A stretch of 64,000 nucleotides of DNA from Reinekea blandensis MED297 (GCF_000153185.1 NZ_CH724150.1:1-64000); one strand, 5' to 3'. Positions 18,005 to 27,628 are shown, counted from the stretch's first letter. The notes: generated by a model from the letters alone, not told the origin. Program-made: numbers and translations.

Positions 18005-18029
18005 ATAGTTGACTGTTTTGCTCAGGTAT
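18005..18029 (+). promoter_or_regulatory. IscR type-1 binding site
   Basis: The 25-bp stretch opens ATAGTTGACTG and closes CTCAGGTAT. It agrees with the known E. coli type-1 consensus (ATASYYGACTRWWWYAGTCRRSTAT) at all but two positions in the right half. It covers the -35 box of the iscR promoter, so [2Fe-2S]-IscR should repress by blocking RNA polymerase. Confidence 0.8.
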
Positions 18030-18036
18030 TTATAAT
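18009..18036 (+). promoter_or_regulatory. Strong sigma-70 promoter of the iscR-suf operon
   Basis: TTGACT (18009-18014) and a perfect TATAAT (18031-18036) are 16 bp apart. Transcription would start near 18043, about 30 nt before the iscR ATG. The -35 is embedded in the IscR site. Confidence 0.85.
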
Positions 18037-18072
18037 CGCCGTCAATTCACGGGAAACTCCGGGCATCTGGGT

Positions 18073-18564
18073 ATGAAACTGACCACAAAAGGGCGATACG
18101 CGGTCACTGCAATGCTGGATTTAGCATTGAATGAACAGAGTGGCCCCATCAATCTGGCGGATATATCGCATCGTCAGGGAATTTCTCTGTCGTATCTGGA
18201 ACAGCTGTTTTCCAAGCTGCGTAAGCAGGGGCTGGTGTCTTCAGTTCGGGGCCCGGGAGGCGGCTATCGTCTTGGCGATGAGCGATCAGCAATCAGCGTT
18301 GCGGCCGTGGTCGATGCGGTGTCTGAGTCGATGGATGCAACGAAATGCCAGGGTAAGTCGGGGTGTCAGGGGGGTGAGATTTGCCTGACTCATCATTTGT
18401 GGCAGGACCTCAGTGAACAGATCCATGATTTTCTCGAAGACATCAGTTTGCAGGATCTGGTTGATCGCAGTGAAATACGCTCGGTTAATGACCGTCAGAA
18501 TCGACAACTGGCAGAAATGAACCAAGACCCGAATTTAACCATCGAAACCAAACAGGTTATCTGA
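18073..18564 (+). CDS. iscR: Fe-S cluster-sensing transcriptional regulator IscR
   Basis: A 163-residue Rrf2-family regulator. It has an N-terminal winged helix ([19 protein letters not shown]; recognition region [15 protein letters not shown]) and a wing of GPGGGYRL. The [2Fe-2S] ligands C92, C98, C104 and H107 are at the same positions as in E. coli IscR. With a bound cluster it represses type-1 sites such as the one at 18005-18029, giving feedback on the whole Fe-S assembly operon. It is the first gene of iscR-iscS-sufBCDS-sufA-sufT-sufE; iscS starts 7 bp after its stop. Confidence 0.95.
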   Translation: MKLTTKGRYAVTAMLDLALNEQSGPINLADISHRQGISLSYLEQLFSKLRKQGLVSSVRGPGGGYRLGDERSAISVAAVVDAVSESMDATKCQGKSGCQGGEICLTHHLWQDLSEQIHDFLEDISLQDLVDRSEIRSVNDRQNRQLAEMNQDPNLTIETKQVI

Positions 18565-18571
18565 ACCCGAT

Positions 18572-19738
18572 ATGCGTCCTATTTATCTGGATTATGCAGC
18601 GACAACACCGGTTGATCGGCAGGTCGCTAAAAAAATGGCTGACTACCTGACGGTGGATGGCGACTACGGAAACCCAGCGTCGCGGTCTCACATGCTCGGT
18701 TGGTTGGCTGAAGAGGCGGCTGAAGAAGCGCGTAATGATGTTGCTGATTTGATCGGGGCAGACAGCAGAGAAATCGTCTGGACCAGTGGTGCTACTGAAT
18801 CGAATAATCTGGCCATTAAGGGCGTGGCTGAAAATTATGCCCCTGAGGATTGCCACATTATCACCGGCGCTACTGAACATAAGGCGGTCCTTGACCCGGT
18901 GGCTTACCTGAAAAGTAAAGGTTATTTGGTTACCATTTTGCAGCCGGGGCGTGATGGTCGTATCACCCGGGCACAAGTCGCCGATGCGATGACCGAGAAA
19001 ACCCGTCTGGTCAGCTTAATGGCGGTTAATAACGAGACCGGCGTCTGTCATCCGGTCGCCGAGGTTGGTGCGTTGTGCGCGGAGCGGAATGTCTATTTTC
19101 ATGTCGATGCCGCGCAGGCAATCGGCAAAATCCATGTGGATATCAATGATTGGCAGGCGACACTGGTGTCGTTGTCTGCCCATAAGTTTTATGGGCCAAA
19201 AGGTGTTGGCGCGCTCTATGTACGTCGACGCAGTCCGCTGCAGCTTAAAGCGCAGATTCACGGTGGAGGCCACGAACGGGGCATGCGCTCCGGTACATTA
19301 GCCGCCCACCAGTTAGTTGGTATGGGCGAAGCGGCTCGATTGGTTGGTCAGAACTTTGACGAAGAAACGACACGTATTGGCAGATTGCGTGATCATCTCT
19401 GGCTGGGTTTAGAGCGTATTGGCGAAGTCAGCCTGAATGGCGATCCGACACATCGCTCCCCCAGTCATCTGAATGTTTGTTTTCATCATGTTGACGGAGA
19501 AGCCTTGATGATGGCTGTCCGTAACCTGGCCATTTCCAGTGGTTCAGCCTGCACTTCGGCCACGGTTGAACCCTCTTTTGTACTGAAGTCTATGGGGCTC
19601 AGTGATCAGGATGCACACAGTTCATTGCGTATCAGTCTGGGTCGATATACCACAGAAGACGATATTGAACGCGCAATCAGTAGTTTTACAGAGGCTGTGA
19701 CCGGTTTGCGAAGCGCACCGGAACAGCAACGGGGTTAA
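18572..19738 (+). CDS. iscS: Cysteine desulfurase, IscS/NifS type
   Basis: A 388-residue class-V aminotransferase-fold enzyme that takes sulfur from cysteine as an enzyme-bound persulfide. The PLP lysine is K205 in [11 protein letters not shown]. The catalytic Cys is C327 in SSGSACTSA, on the long mobile loop that defines group I (IscS) enzymes. Its length is slightly short of E. coli IscS (404). It lies between iscR and sufB, where isc operons carry iscU next. No iscU, hscBA or fdx follows, so its sulfur probably goes to SufBCD scaffolds or to tRNA thiolation. A group II desulfurase (SufS) is encoded in the same operon. Confidence 0.92.
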   Translation: MRPIYLDYAATTPVDRQVAKKMADYLTVDGDYGNPASRSHMLGWLAEEAAEEARNDVADLIGADSREIVWTSGATESNNLAIKGVAENYAPEDCHIITGATEHKAVLDPVAYLKSKGYLVTILQPGRDGRITRAQVADAMTEKTRLVSLMAVNNETGVCHPVAEVGALCAERNVYFHVDAAQAIGKIHVDINDWQATLVSLSAHKFYGPKGVGALYVRRRSPLQLKAQIHGGGHERGMRSGTLAAHQLVGMGEAARLVGQNFDEETTRIGRLRDHLWLGLERIGEVSLNGDPTHRSPSHLNVCFHHVDGEALMMAVRNLAISSGSACTSATVEPSFVLKSMGLSDQDAHSSLRISLGRYTTEDDIERAISSFTEAVTGLRSAPEQQRG

Positions 19739-19742
19739 ACCA

Positions 19743-21182
19743 ATGAGTGAAGAAGTCAAACAGTACATTAAGTCGGAGTACGAAGCCGGCTTTACCACGA
19801 ATGTGGAATCAGCCACCATCCCACCGGGCTTGAATGAAGACGTTATCCGTCTCATCTCTGCCAAAAAACAGGAGCCGGAATGGCTGCTGGAATGGCGTCT
19901 CAAAGCCTATCGCGCGTGGGAGCAGATGGAAGAACCTGATTGGGCTCACGTGACTTATCCAAAGCCGGATTTTCAGGCGCTGTCCTATTACTCCTCGCCA
20001 AAAAGCATGGAGGAGAATCGTCCCAAGTCGCTTGATGAGGTGGACCCTGAGTTGTTGGCGACTTATGAAAAACTCGGTATTCCGGTGCATGAACAGGAAG
20101 TGCTCGCCGGTGTGGCCGTCGACATGGTTTTTGACTCTGTATCGGTTGGCACCACCTTTCGCCAAAAGCTGAAAGACGCCGGCGTTATTTTCTGCCCGAT
20201 CTCCGAAGCGGTTCACGAATACCCGGAGCTGGTTAAGAAGTATCTGGGTTCCGTAGTCCCTCAGCGCGATAATTATTATGCGGCCTTAAACTCTGCTGTG
20301 TTCTCGGATGGTTCCTTTGTTTACATTCCGAAAGGCGTTCGTTGTCCTATGGAGTTGTCGACTTATTTTCGGATTAACGAGGCGAAAACCGGGCAGTTCG
20401 AACGCACTCTGATCATCGCTGATGAAAGCAGTCACGTCAGCTATCTGGAAGGCTGTACAGCGCCAATGCGTGATGAAAACCAGTTGCATGCGGCGGTCGT
20501 CGAACTGGTGGCTTTGGACGACGCTGAAATTAAATATTCCACTGTTCAGAACTGGTATCCGGGCGATGCTGAAGGCAAAGGCGGTATCTATAATTTTGTG
20601 ACCAAGCGTGGCATTGCGCACACCCGGTCAAAAATCAGTTGGACTCAGGTCGAAACCGGATCTGCGGTAACCTGGAAGTATCCGTCTTGCATTTTAAAAG
20701 GGGACGACAGCATTGGTGAATTTTACTCGGTCGCATTGACCAGTAATCACCAGCAAGCTGATACCGGCACAAAGATGATTCATCTGGGGAAGAATACGCG
20801 CTCAACCATCATCTCCAAAGGGATCAGTGCCATGAAAAGCGAAAACACCTATCGCGGACTGGTCAGGATGAACCCGGGTGCTTCCGGCGCGCGCAACTTC
20901 ACCCAATGCGACTCATTGCTGATCGGAGATCAGAGTGGTGCTCATACCTTCCCATATATCGAAAGCAAAAACCCGAGTGCCGTTGTTGAGCATGAAGCCA
21001 CGACCTCAAAAGTCAGTGATGATCAGATGTTTCTCTGTCAGCAGCGGGGGATTGACCCGGAAAAGGCAGTTTCAATGATTGTGAACGGTTTCTGCAAAGA
21101 GGTGTTTAAAGAGCTGCCAATGGAGTTTGCAGTCGAAGCCGGGAAGCTGCTTGAGGTTTCCTTAGAGGGTGCGGTCGGCTGA
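19743..21182 (+). CDS. sufB: Fe-S cluster scaffold subunit SufB
   Basis: A 479-residue SufB, the main scaffold on which Fe-S clusters are built in the SufBC2D complex. Characteristic stretches are [40 protein letters not shown] and a C-terminal [21 protein letters not shown]. It has the parallel beta-helix core repeats and the conserved Cys in [10 protein letters not shown]. The length matches E. coli SufB (495). It starts 4 bp after iscS and is followed by a 55-bp gap to sufC. Confidence 0.95.
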   Translation: MSEEVKQYIKSEYEAGFTTNVESATIPPGLNEDVIRLISAKKQEPEWLLEWRLKAYRAWEQMEEPDWAHVTYPKPDFQALSYYSSPKSMEENRPKSLDEVDPELLATYEKLGIPVHEQEVLAGVAVDMVFDSVSVGTTFRQKLKDAGVIFCPISEAVHEYPELVKKYLGSVVPQRDNYYAALNSAVFSDGSFVYIPKGVRCPMELSTYFRINEAKTGQFERTLIIADESSHVSYLEGCTAPMRDENQLHAAVVELVALDDAEIKYSTVQNWYPGDAEGKGGIYNFVTKRGIAHTRSKISWTQVETGSAVTWKYPSCILKGDDSIGEFYSVALTSNHQQADTGTKMIHLGKNTRSTIISKGISAMKSENTYRGLVRMNPGASGARNFTQCDSLLIGDQSGAHTFPYIESKNPSAVVEHEATTSKVSDDQMFLCQQRGIDPEKAVSMIVNGFCKEVFKELPMEFAVEAGKLLEVSLEGAVG

Positions 21183-21237
21183 TATCAGGTCGCACCGGTT
21201 AAACGAATCAGGAATTGAACAAAAGGTTCATCTGCAC

Positions 21238-21987
21238 ATGCTAAGCATTAAAGATTTACACGCTAACGTCGAGGAAAAAAGCATCCTCAAAGGCTTATCG
21301 CTTGATATTAAGCCAGGCGAGGTACACGCCATTATGGGTCCTAACGGAGCTGGTAAAAGTACGTTGGGTAATGTGCTGGCTGGCCGAGAGGGCTACAGCG
21401 TCACCGGCGGAAGCGTTCAGTTTAATAATGAGGCGCTGCTTGATCTGGATGCGGAAGAGCGCGCTCGCAAAGGGTTGTTTCTGGCATTCCAGTACCCGGT
21501 GGAAATTCCCGGTGTGTCGAACATGGAGTTTTTGAAGGCTTCTGTTGATGCGGTGCGTGAGGCGAACGGGCAAGAGCCATACAGCTCGGTCGATTTTATT
21601 AAGCTGGCGCGGGAAAAGTGTAAAGCCGTGAACTTGCCTGCAGACTTCTTGAAGCGCGGTGTTAATGAAGGTTTTTCCGGCGGTGAAAAGAAGCGCAACG
21701 AGTTGCTGCAAATGATGCTGTTGGAACCGACGTTGTGCATTTTAGATGAAACGGACTCCGGTTTGGATATTGACGCCCTTCAGGTCGTTGCCGATGGCGT
21801 GAATGCGTTACGCAGTCCAGAGCGTTCGTTCATCGTTGTCACCCATTATCAGCGCTTGCTCGATTACATTGTGCCGGATTACGTGCACGTCCTTGCTGAT
21901 GGCAAAATTGTGAAGTCTGGTGGCAAAGAGTTAGCACTGGAACTGGAAAAGGACGGTTATCGCTGGATAGCCGGGGAGAGTGCTTAA
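21238..21987 (+). CDS. sufC: Fe-S assembly ATPase SufC
   Basis: A 249-residue ABC-type ATPase that powers SufBC2D. The Walker A is GPNGAGKST (34-42), the signature is GFSGGEKKRNELLQ, and the Walker B is CILDETDSGLD, followed by the H-loop VVTHYQR. These are the SufC-type forms, with Asp-Ser-Gly rather than the usual transporter residues. The ATG at 21238 gives MLSIKDLHANVE, colinear with E. coli SufC; a longer in-frame extension overlapping sufB has no ribosome site. sufD begins immediately after the stop. Confidence 0.95.
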   Translation: MLSIKDLHANVEEKSILKGLSLDIKPGEVHAIMGPNGAGKSTLGNVLAGREGYSVTGGSVQFNNEALLDLDAEERARKGLFLAFQYPVEIPGVSNMEFLKASVDAVREANGQEPYSSVDFIKLAREKCKAVNLPADFLKRGVNEGFSGGEKKRNELLQMMLLEPTLCILDETDSGLDIDALQVVADGVNALRSPERSFIVVTHYQRLLDYIVPDYVHVLADGKIVKSGGKELALELEKDGYRWIAGESA

Positions 21988-23277
21988 GTGTCTGATGCAA
22001 TGAACATTGCTAAGGCTGTCTCGAAACAGGAAGCCTGGTCTCGCCCGCAATGGTTGCAACAATGGCAGCAGGCTGGCTTGGATCGGTTTCGTGAGACGCC
22101 CTGGCCGACTCGGAAAACTGAGCACTGGAAATATACGCCGCTGAAGTCGTTGACGGGTATAGATTGGTCGTTGCCTGAGCCGAAAACGAGCGTGGCTGAT
22201 GGCATCCGGTTTGACGACTGGAATGCTATCCGGCTCAACATCGTTAATGGCGAACTGCAAAACCCAGGCGACCTGCCAACAGGGGTATCGTTAGTTCGTC
22301 TGAGTGAATGTAACCAGGAGCAGGCCGAGCGTTTTCTGGCTGCATTGGAAGCCTCACGGAACGACTTTTTGTTTGATACCGCTAATCAGGCGTTCATACA
22401 AGATGCGTATTGGCTGAACGTCGACCCTAATACCCAAGTACAACAAGCGTTGCACCTGAACTATGTCACCGACGGCGACGATGTTTTAAGCAGTAGTCAG
22501 ATCTGGATTAATCTTGGCGTGGGCGCACAAGTTACCGTCGTTGAAACGTTCAGCGCTGGTGAGCAAGGGCGTTGCCTGGTTAATGCAAACACGGCGATCA
22601 CGCTGGCGGATAACGCTCGGATGACGCATTACCATCTGATGCTGGAAGAAGGCGATGCGCACCATATAGGCCGGGTAACCGCTGAGTTACAACGAAGCGC
22701 CTATCTAGACTCATTCCATGTGGGTATCGGTGGGGTGTTAAAGCGAAAAGACATTCGGGTGCGTCATTGTGGTGAAGGGGCGGAGCTTCGGTTGAACGGC
22801 GTCTATCTGCCCAAAGGCGCTGAAATTATCGATTATCACACCTGCATTGAACATGAAGTGCCTCATTGCACCTCCGAAGAGATTTTCCGGGGCATTATCA
22901 GTGATTCGGCCAAGGCCGTGTTTAACGGTCGCATTCATATTCACAAAGATGCGCAGAAGTCTTTGGCGGAGATGAATAACCGAAACCTGCTATTGAGTGA
23001 CCAGGCTGAAATCGACACTAAGCCGGAACTGGAAATTTATGCCGATGATGTGAAGTGCGCGCACGGTGCGACTATCGCGCGATTGGACGATACACAGCTG
23101 TTTTATTTTCAGGCACGCGGCATCAGCCGGGCGGAAGCTGAGGTGATGCTGAGCTTCGGATTTATCAATGAGTTGCTCGACAGTCTGCAGGATGAAGCCG
23201 TACAAAATCTGTTGCGTCCTCTGTTGGCGACGCTGTTTGCGCATCAGCGATCTGAACTGACGAGACACCTGCTATGA
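21988..23277 (+). CDS. sufD: Fe-S assembly subunit SufD
   Basis: A 429-residue SufD, the scaffold partner that pairs with SufB and binds SufC. It has the beta-helix core and conserved C-terminal segments: VFNGRIHIHKDAQKS, ADDVKCAHGATIARLDDTQ and FYFQARGISRAEAEVML. An N-terminal helical region includes the TRKTEHWKYTPL motif. Translation begins at GTG (21988) directly after the sufC stop, and its own stop overlaps the sufS start as ATGA. Both point to tight translational coupling. Confidence 0.94.
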   Translation: MSDAMNIAKAVSKQEAWSRPQWLQQWQQAGLDRFRETPWPTRKTEHWKYTPLKSLTGIDWSLPEPKTSVADGIRFDDWNAIRLNIVNGELQNPGDLPTGVSLVRLSECNQEQAERFLAALEASRNDFLFDTANQAFIQDAYWLNVDPNTQVQQALHLNYVTDGDDVLSSSQIWINLGVGAQVTVVETFSAGEQGRCLVNANTAITLADNARMTHYHLMLEEGDAHHIGRVTAELQRSAYLDSFHVGIGGVLKRKDIRVRHCGEGAELRLNGVYLPKGAEIIDYHTCIEHEVPHCTSEEIFRGIISDSAKAVFNGRIHIHKDAQKSLAEMNNRNLLLSDQAEIDTKPELEIYADDVKCAHGATIARLDDTQLFYFQARGISRAEAEVMLSFGFINELLDSLQDEAVQNLLRPLLATLFAHQRSELTRHLL

Positions 23278-24494
23278 CGTTGGACATTCAAAAAATCCGT
23301 CAGGATTTTCCGATTTTGCATCAGCAGGTAAATGACAAGCCGTTGGTGTATTTGGACAATGGAGCAACTACTCAGAAGCCTGAGATGGTTATTAATGCCA
23401 TTGCGGACTATTACCGCCATGACAACTCAAATGTTCATCGTGGCGCGCATACGCTCAGTGATCGCGCGACCGGTCAGTTTGAACAGGCTCGGGAAACGGT
23501 GCGTGAGTTTATCAACGCCTCGTTGACTGAGGAAATCATCTGGACCAAAGGTACAACCGAAGGCGTCAATCTGGTCGCCTTTAGCTGGGGGTTGGAAAAC
23601 CTGTCGGCTGGTGACCGGGTTCTGGTCAGTCACATGGAGCATCATGCGAATATCGTTCCGTGGCAGATGGTGTGCCAACGCACCGGTGCCGAGCTGGTTC
23701 CGGTACCTGTGACTGAACTGGGTGACGTCGACATGACCGCGTTTGATGCGTTGTTGGACGAGCGGGTAAAGTTTGTCAGCATGGCGCATGTGTCGAATGC
23801 GCTGGGAACCGTTAACCCGATTGAAGAGGTGATTCGTAAGGCTCATTCCGTCGGGGCTCGAGTCCTCATTGATGGCGCTCAAGCCGTGGCGCATTGGGCG
23901 GTAGACGTGCAGGCGCTTGATTGCGATTTTTATGTGTTTTCCGGTCATAAGCTCTATGGGCCAACGGGGATCGGTGTGCTCTATGGTCGCCAATCCCTAC
24001 TGCAGGGCATGACGCCATTCATGGGTGGAGGTGAAATGATCGAAACCGTGGCGTTCGAAAAAACAACTTACAATCGGTTGCCCTATAAATTTGAACCCGG
24101 CACCCCCAATATTGCCGGTGTGATTGGTTTGGCGGCGGCCATCCGGTACCTGTCGCAATTTGAACGTGCTGACATTCAAGCCCATGAAGAATCGGTATTG
24201 GCATATGCGGTTGAGCGCGCAAAAGCGGTTGAAGGATTGCGACTTATCGGGCAATCCGACCACCGTGCCGGTGTGATCAGTTTCGTCCTCGAAGGCACAC
24301 ACCCGAACGATGTCGGCACGTTGCTTGACCAGCAGGGTGTCGCCGTTCGGACTGGAAATCATTGTGCAATGCCGATTATGGATCGCTATGGTGTTCCCGG
24401 GACGGTTCGAGCCAGCTTTGCACTGTACAACACGAAAGAGGATGTGGACGCTCTGTTCACGGCTCTGGAAAAAGTTAAGATGTTTCTGTACTGA
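23274..24494 (+). CDS. sufS: Cysteine desulfurase SufS
   Basis: A 406-residue group II cysteine desulfurase. The PLP lysine is K226 in FSGHKLYGPTG and the catalytic Cys is C364 in RTGNHCAMPIMD. The short active-site loop distinguishes it from the group I IscS at 18572-19738. It passes persulfide to SufE, encoded last in the operon, for use by SufBCD. The ATG overlaps the sufD stop (ATGA). It is full length compared with E. coli SufS (406). Confidence 0.95.
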   Translation: MTLDIQKIRQDFPILHQQVNDKPLVYLDNGATTQKPEMVINAIADYYRHDNSNVHRGAHTLSDRATGQFEQARETVREFINASLTEEIIWTKGTTEGVNLVAFSWGLENLSAGDRVLVSHMEHHANIVPWQMVCQRTGAELVPVPVTELGDVDMTAFDALLDERVKFVSMAHVSNALGTVNPIEEVIRKAHSVGARVLIDGAQAVAHWAVDVQALDCDFYVFSGHKLYGPTGIGVLYGRQSLLQGMTPFMGGGEMIETVAFEKTTYNRLPYKFEPGTPNIAGVIGLAAAIRYLSQFERADIQAHEESVLAYAVERAKAVEGLRLIGQSDHRAGVISFVLEGTHPNDVGTLLDQQGVAVRTGNHCAMPIMDRYGVPGTVRASFALYNTKEDVDALFTALEKVKMFLY

Positions 24495-24530
24495 TCAGCA
24501 GAACATCAGGTAAACGTCTGAGGTGACACT

Positions 24531-24905
24531 ATGACTGTGAACTCGTTTGATCCGCAAAGCGCATTGAGTGATCTTAACGTAACGATGACGGATGCTGCGG
24601 TTCGCCATTTTCAAAAACAGCTGCAAACCGCCGGCCTTTCATCCGTGCGCCTTTTTTTGGAAGAAAGCGGCTGTTCCGGATACATGTATCGGGTCGAACT
24701 CGTGGACGAAGCTTCACCAGGCGATGTCACGGTCCCGGTTCGTGATGACCTGACGTTGTTTGTGGCCGATGATGCACGGGCGATTATTCAGGGTACTGAG
24801 ATCGACTTTAAAAAAGATGGGTTGAATGAGCTGATTAAGTTTAACAATCCGAATGTAACTGCTGAGTGTGGTTGTGGCGAAAGTTTCGTAGTGGAGAACG
24901 ATTGA
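24531..24905 (+). CDS. sufA: A-type Fe-S carrier (SufA/HesB family)
   Basis: A 124-residue A-type carrier that accepts Fe-S clusters from the scaffold and delivers them to apoproteins. The three conserved cysteines are C48 in ESGCSGYMY and C113 and C115 in ECGCGESF. It has a short N-terminal extension of about 20 residues compared with IscA. The stop overlaps the next start (TGATG). The position after sufS rather than before sufB differs from the E. coli sufABCDSE order. The symbol is assigned by operon context; IscA or ErpA are possible names. Confidence 0.85.
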   Translation: MTVNSFDPQSALSDLNVTMTDAAVRHFQKQLQTAGLSSVRLFLEESGCSGYMYRVELVDEASPGDVTVPVRDDLTLFVADDARAIIQGTEIDFKKDGLNELIKFNNPNVTAECGCGESFVVEND

Positions 24906-25432
24906 TGGAGCGACGCGTCGTCGTGACAACCCGTGATGTGGAAGCGCGGCTAGTCCCTGTGGGTACGCCAATGTCGATTCCGGCAGACACCTTTGTCACC
25001 TTAACCCAGTCATTAGGCGGTAACTATACCGTCGTTTACCAAGGAAATATGGCCAGAATCGATGGCACCGATGCCGATGCGCTGGGTATGGAACCATTGC
25101 AGCTCTCGTTTGACGAGCCGGATGGCGACGCTGTTCTTGAACATCAGGTTTGGCAGGCGCTGGACACCATTTTCGACCCGGAAATTCCCGTCAGTATCGT
25201 AGCGCTTGGATTGGTATATGACGTATCCATTTCCGGCTCGGTTGTATCAATTAAGATGACGTTAACGGCCCCTGGATGCGGTATGGGGCCGGTGCTGGTT
25301 GACGATGTTCGTTATCGCGTTGCCATGGTGCCAAACGTTACCGACGTGCACGTTGAGCTGGTCTTTGACCCTCCCTGGACTCGGGATAAAATGTCCGAAG
25401 AGGCCCAATTGGAAACCGGGCTGTTTTTTTAA
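24905..25432 (+). CDS. sufT: Fe-S maturation protein SufT (MIP18/DUF59 family)
   Basis: A 175-residue protein with the SufT architecture. The N-terminal part carries VPVGTPMSIPADTFVTLTQSLGGNYTV, and the C-terminal MIP18/DUF59 domain has IFDPEIPVSIVALGLVYDV and LTAPGCGMGPVL with the conserved Cys. SufT supports Fe-S protein maturation, mainly under high demand for iron-sulfur clusters. The ATG at 24905 overlaps the sufA stop codon. It is a known companion of suf genes in many bacteria but is absent from the E. coli suf operon. Confidence 0.88.
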   Translation: MERRVVVTTRDVEARLVPVGTPMSIPADTFVTLTQSLGGNYTVVYQGNMARIDGTDADALGMEPLQLSFDEPDGDAVLEHQVWQALDTIFDPEIPVSIVALGLVYDVSISGSVVSIKMTLTAPGCGMGPVLVDDVRYRVAMVPNVTDVHVELVFDPPWTRDKMSEEAQLETGLFF

Positions 25433-25478
25433 TTGCTTACCCGGGCCGGGGGATCGGTTCGGTTTTCTGAGGTTACCT

Positions 25479-25907
25479 ATGAGTCAGACGTTCGGAGTAG
25501 ACTTAACCACAGACGATATCCTGGAAACATTGTCTTTTTTTGATTCCTGGGAAGATCGCTATAAATACATCATCGATCTGGGTAAAGAGTTGCCGGCGAT
25601 GGATGCCGCCCTGAAGACCGATGATCGACTGGTCAGAGGCTGTCAGAGTCAGGTCTGGTTGGCATCAGAACCGTCCGATGGTCGGCTTTATTTTCAGGTA
25701 GACTCGGATGCGCATATTGTTAAAGGGCTGCTTGCTGTCGTCATGGCCGCTTTTAATGGTAAGCTGCCTCAGGACATTTTGGACTTCGACGTTGACGCTT
25801 ACTTCTCTCAACTCGATCTGATTCGACATTTAAGTCCAACTCGTGGCAACGGTTTGCGTGCCATGGTTCAGACCATTCGGGATACGGCGGCGCAGTCTCA
25901 ATCCTGA
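25479..25907 (+). CDS. sufE: Sulfur acceptor protein SufE
   Basis: A 142-residue SufE, which takes persulfide from SufS and hands it to SufB. The acceptor Cys is C55 in LVRGCQSQVW. The conserved surroundings WEDRYKYIIDLGKELP and LSPTRGNGLRAM are present. The ATG at 25479 has GAGG 6 bases upstream; a longer reading frame overlapping sufT is not supported. It is the last recognised gene of the Fe-S operon. Only 37 bp separate it from the GGDEF-EAL gene, with no terminator, so read-through is likely. Confidence 0.93.
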   Translation: MSQTFGVDLTTDDILETLSFFDSWEDRYKYIIDLGKELPAMDAALKTDDRLVRGCQSQVWLASEPSDGRLYFQVDSDAHIVKGLLAVVMAAFNGKLPQDILDFDVDAYFSQLDLIRHLSPTRGNGLRAMVQTIRDTAAQSQS

Positions 25908-25944
25908 GCAGAAGCCCATTGCGAAGGGGGAGCAGGGTTCAACG

Positions 25945-27501
25945 GTGATTACGCCAGTCGGAATATTCATTCTCGCCTTGATCGCTCAGGGCATTATCGG
26001 TGCAGGCTTGGTTTTGAGCGGGCTGTCCCCGGTTATGGTGCTGCCTCTGTTGTTGACGCCTGTGCTGGTGTTTTTCCTGACCCGGAAGCTCTATGAACAG
26101 AGTGTCAGTGCTCGGAGAGTCGCTGAGCACGACGCCGTCGAAGCCCGGCGAGAAATTCAGAACGTTCGGCTGAGTGCCAATAAAGACCCTCTCACCGGTC
26201 TTAACAGTCGCCATTATGTTCGGGAGCGACTGGATGAGCTGCTGTCTGTAGCTACCAATCGAGGCCATTCTCTGGCCGTGCTTTACCTCGATATCGATTA
26301 CTTTAAAGAGTTCAATGAAGCTCTGGGCCATACGCTGGGCAACCGCATATTGACTCAAATGGCGCAGCGACTTAATTCACTGCTCAAGAAGGGCGATTTA
26401 CTGGGTTACTACGGCGGTGACGAGTTCATCATTGTGCTGCCGGTTTTACACGACATGATGGCCGCAGAAATGGTCGCGCGTCGTATTTTTAATGCCATGA
26501 CGAATCCGATCTTGATTGACCATCATCAGCTTCAGGTGTCCCTCAGTATCGGCATCGCCATGGGACCGGTCGATGCTACTGACAGTGAGTCGCTGTTGCG
26601 ACGTGCTGAAAGCGCTTTGAAAGACAGTAAATCCAAAGGCCGTAATGCTTACTCGTTTTACAGTCAGAGTCTGAATCAGTCAGCGTCCGAGCGGCTGAAA
26701 ATGGACCAGTTGCTACGTGGTGCATTAGAGCGCAACGAGTTTTCAATCGTCTATCAGGCCATTGTCAGCGAGCAGGGGACGCGACTGAAGGGGTTTGAGG
26801 CCCTGATTCGCTGGAGCAGTCCTGAGCTGGGTCAGGTGTCACCCTCCGTCTTTATTCCGATTGCTGAGCAAATCGGACTGATCTCTGAAATCGGGTTGTG
26901 GGTGCTGAGGGAATCTGCTGAGCAGTTGAAGCTTTGGCAGTCCAGGTATGATCAGGCCATTGTGATGTCCATTAATGTGTCACCGAGACAGTTTCATGAT
27001 GAATCTATCCTTCCGGCCGTAAAAGGGGTGATCAGTAAGACAGGTTTGCCTCCGGCGTCGTTACAGCTAGAGGTGACGGAAGGGCTCTTTTTGAGCGCTT
27101 CTGAGCGTACGCTGAACAATATTCGACTACTGAAGTCGTCGGGTATCCGGTTAGCTCTGGACGACTTCGGTACCGGTTTCTCATCTTTGTCATACCTGAA
27201 TCAGCTGCCGTTTGACGTGTTGAAAATCGACAAGTCCTTTGTTGATGGTCTCGAAAACAACGACAAGGATCAGGCCATGGTAATGGCCATCATTTCGATC
27301 GCTCACCGTTTGTCTATGGAAGTGGTCGTTGAAGGCGTCGAGACACCGCAACAGGTTCATGTTCTGCGTGAACTCTCTGCGGATGCGCTTCAGGGCTATT
27401 ACTACAGTAAGCCGGTGTCTGCCCGGGAGGCTGAAGCTCGTTTTCTCAGTCAGTCCGGGTTATTGAATCTGAGTGAATCAATCTGGGATGAGCTTTCCTG
27501 A
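25945..27501 (+). CDS. Membrane GGDEF-EAL cyclic-di-GMP signalling protein
   Basis: A 518-residue protein starting at GTG (25945) with AGGG 7 bases upstream. Two hydrophobic segments (about 5-45) are followed by a coiled linker, a GGDEF domain (about 78-240) and an EAL domain (about 262-508). The cyclase signature GGDEF is intact (157-161), with Tyr before it rather than Arg. The inhibitory RxxD site is KKGD. The EAL domain has FEALIRW (285-287 for EAL), EVTEG, LDDFGTG and KIDKSFV, so phosphodiesterase activity is likely. It may be transcribed by read-through from the suf operon; no functional link to Fe-S assembly is known. Confidence 0.88.
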   Translation: MITPVGIFILALIAQGIIGAGLVLSGLSPVMVLPLLLTPVLVFFLTRKLYEQSVSARRVAEHDAVEARREIQNVRLSANKDPLTGLNSRHYVRERLDELLSVATNRGHSLAVLYLDIDYFKEFNEALGHTLGNRILTQMAQRLNSLLKKGDLLGYYGGDEFIIVLPVLHDMMAAEMVARRIFNAMTNPILIDHHQLQVSLSIGIAMGPVDATDSESLLRRAESALKDSKSKGRNAYSFYSQSLNQSASERLKMDQLLRGALERNEFSIVYQAIVSEQGTRLKGFEALIRWSSPELGQVSPSVFIPIAEQIGLISEIGLWVLRESAEQLKLWQSRYDQAIVMSINVSPRQFHDESILPAVKGVISKTGLPPASLQLEVTEGLFLSASERTLNNIRLLKSSGIRLALDDFGTGFSSLSYLNQLPFDVLKIDKSFVDGLENNDKDQAMVMAIISIAHRLSMEVVVEGVETPQQVHVLRELSADALQGYYYSKPVSAREAEARFLSQSGLLNLSESIWDELS

Positions 27502-27622
27502 CGCGCAGTAGCATGACATCTTTGCGGTAGTGTTCCCTTATTGTTCCTGTAAATGGTGGAAATTGGTCGCGAAGTCGTAAAAACCCGGCGGTGCGACGAT
27601 GGCATCCTTGGTGCTCTGTGCG

Positions 27623-27628
27623 TATAAT
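27623..27628 (+). promoter_or_regulatory. Candidate -10 element for ndk
   Basis: A perfect TATAAT is followed by GC-rich sequence and lies 41 bp before the ndk ATG. I see no convincing -35 at the right spacing. The remaining 168-bp gap after the GGDEF-EAL gene has no terminator-like hairpin. Confidence 0.4.
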
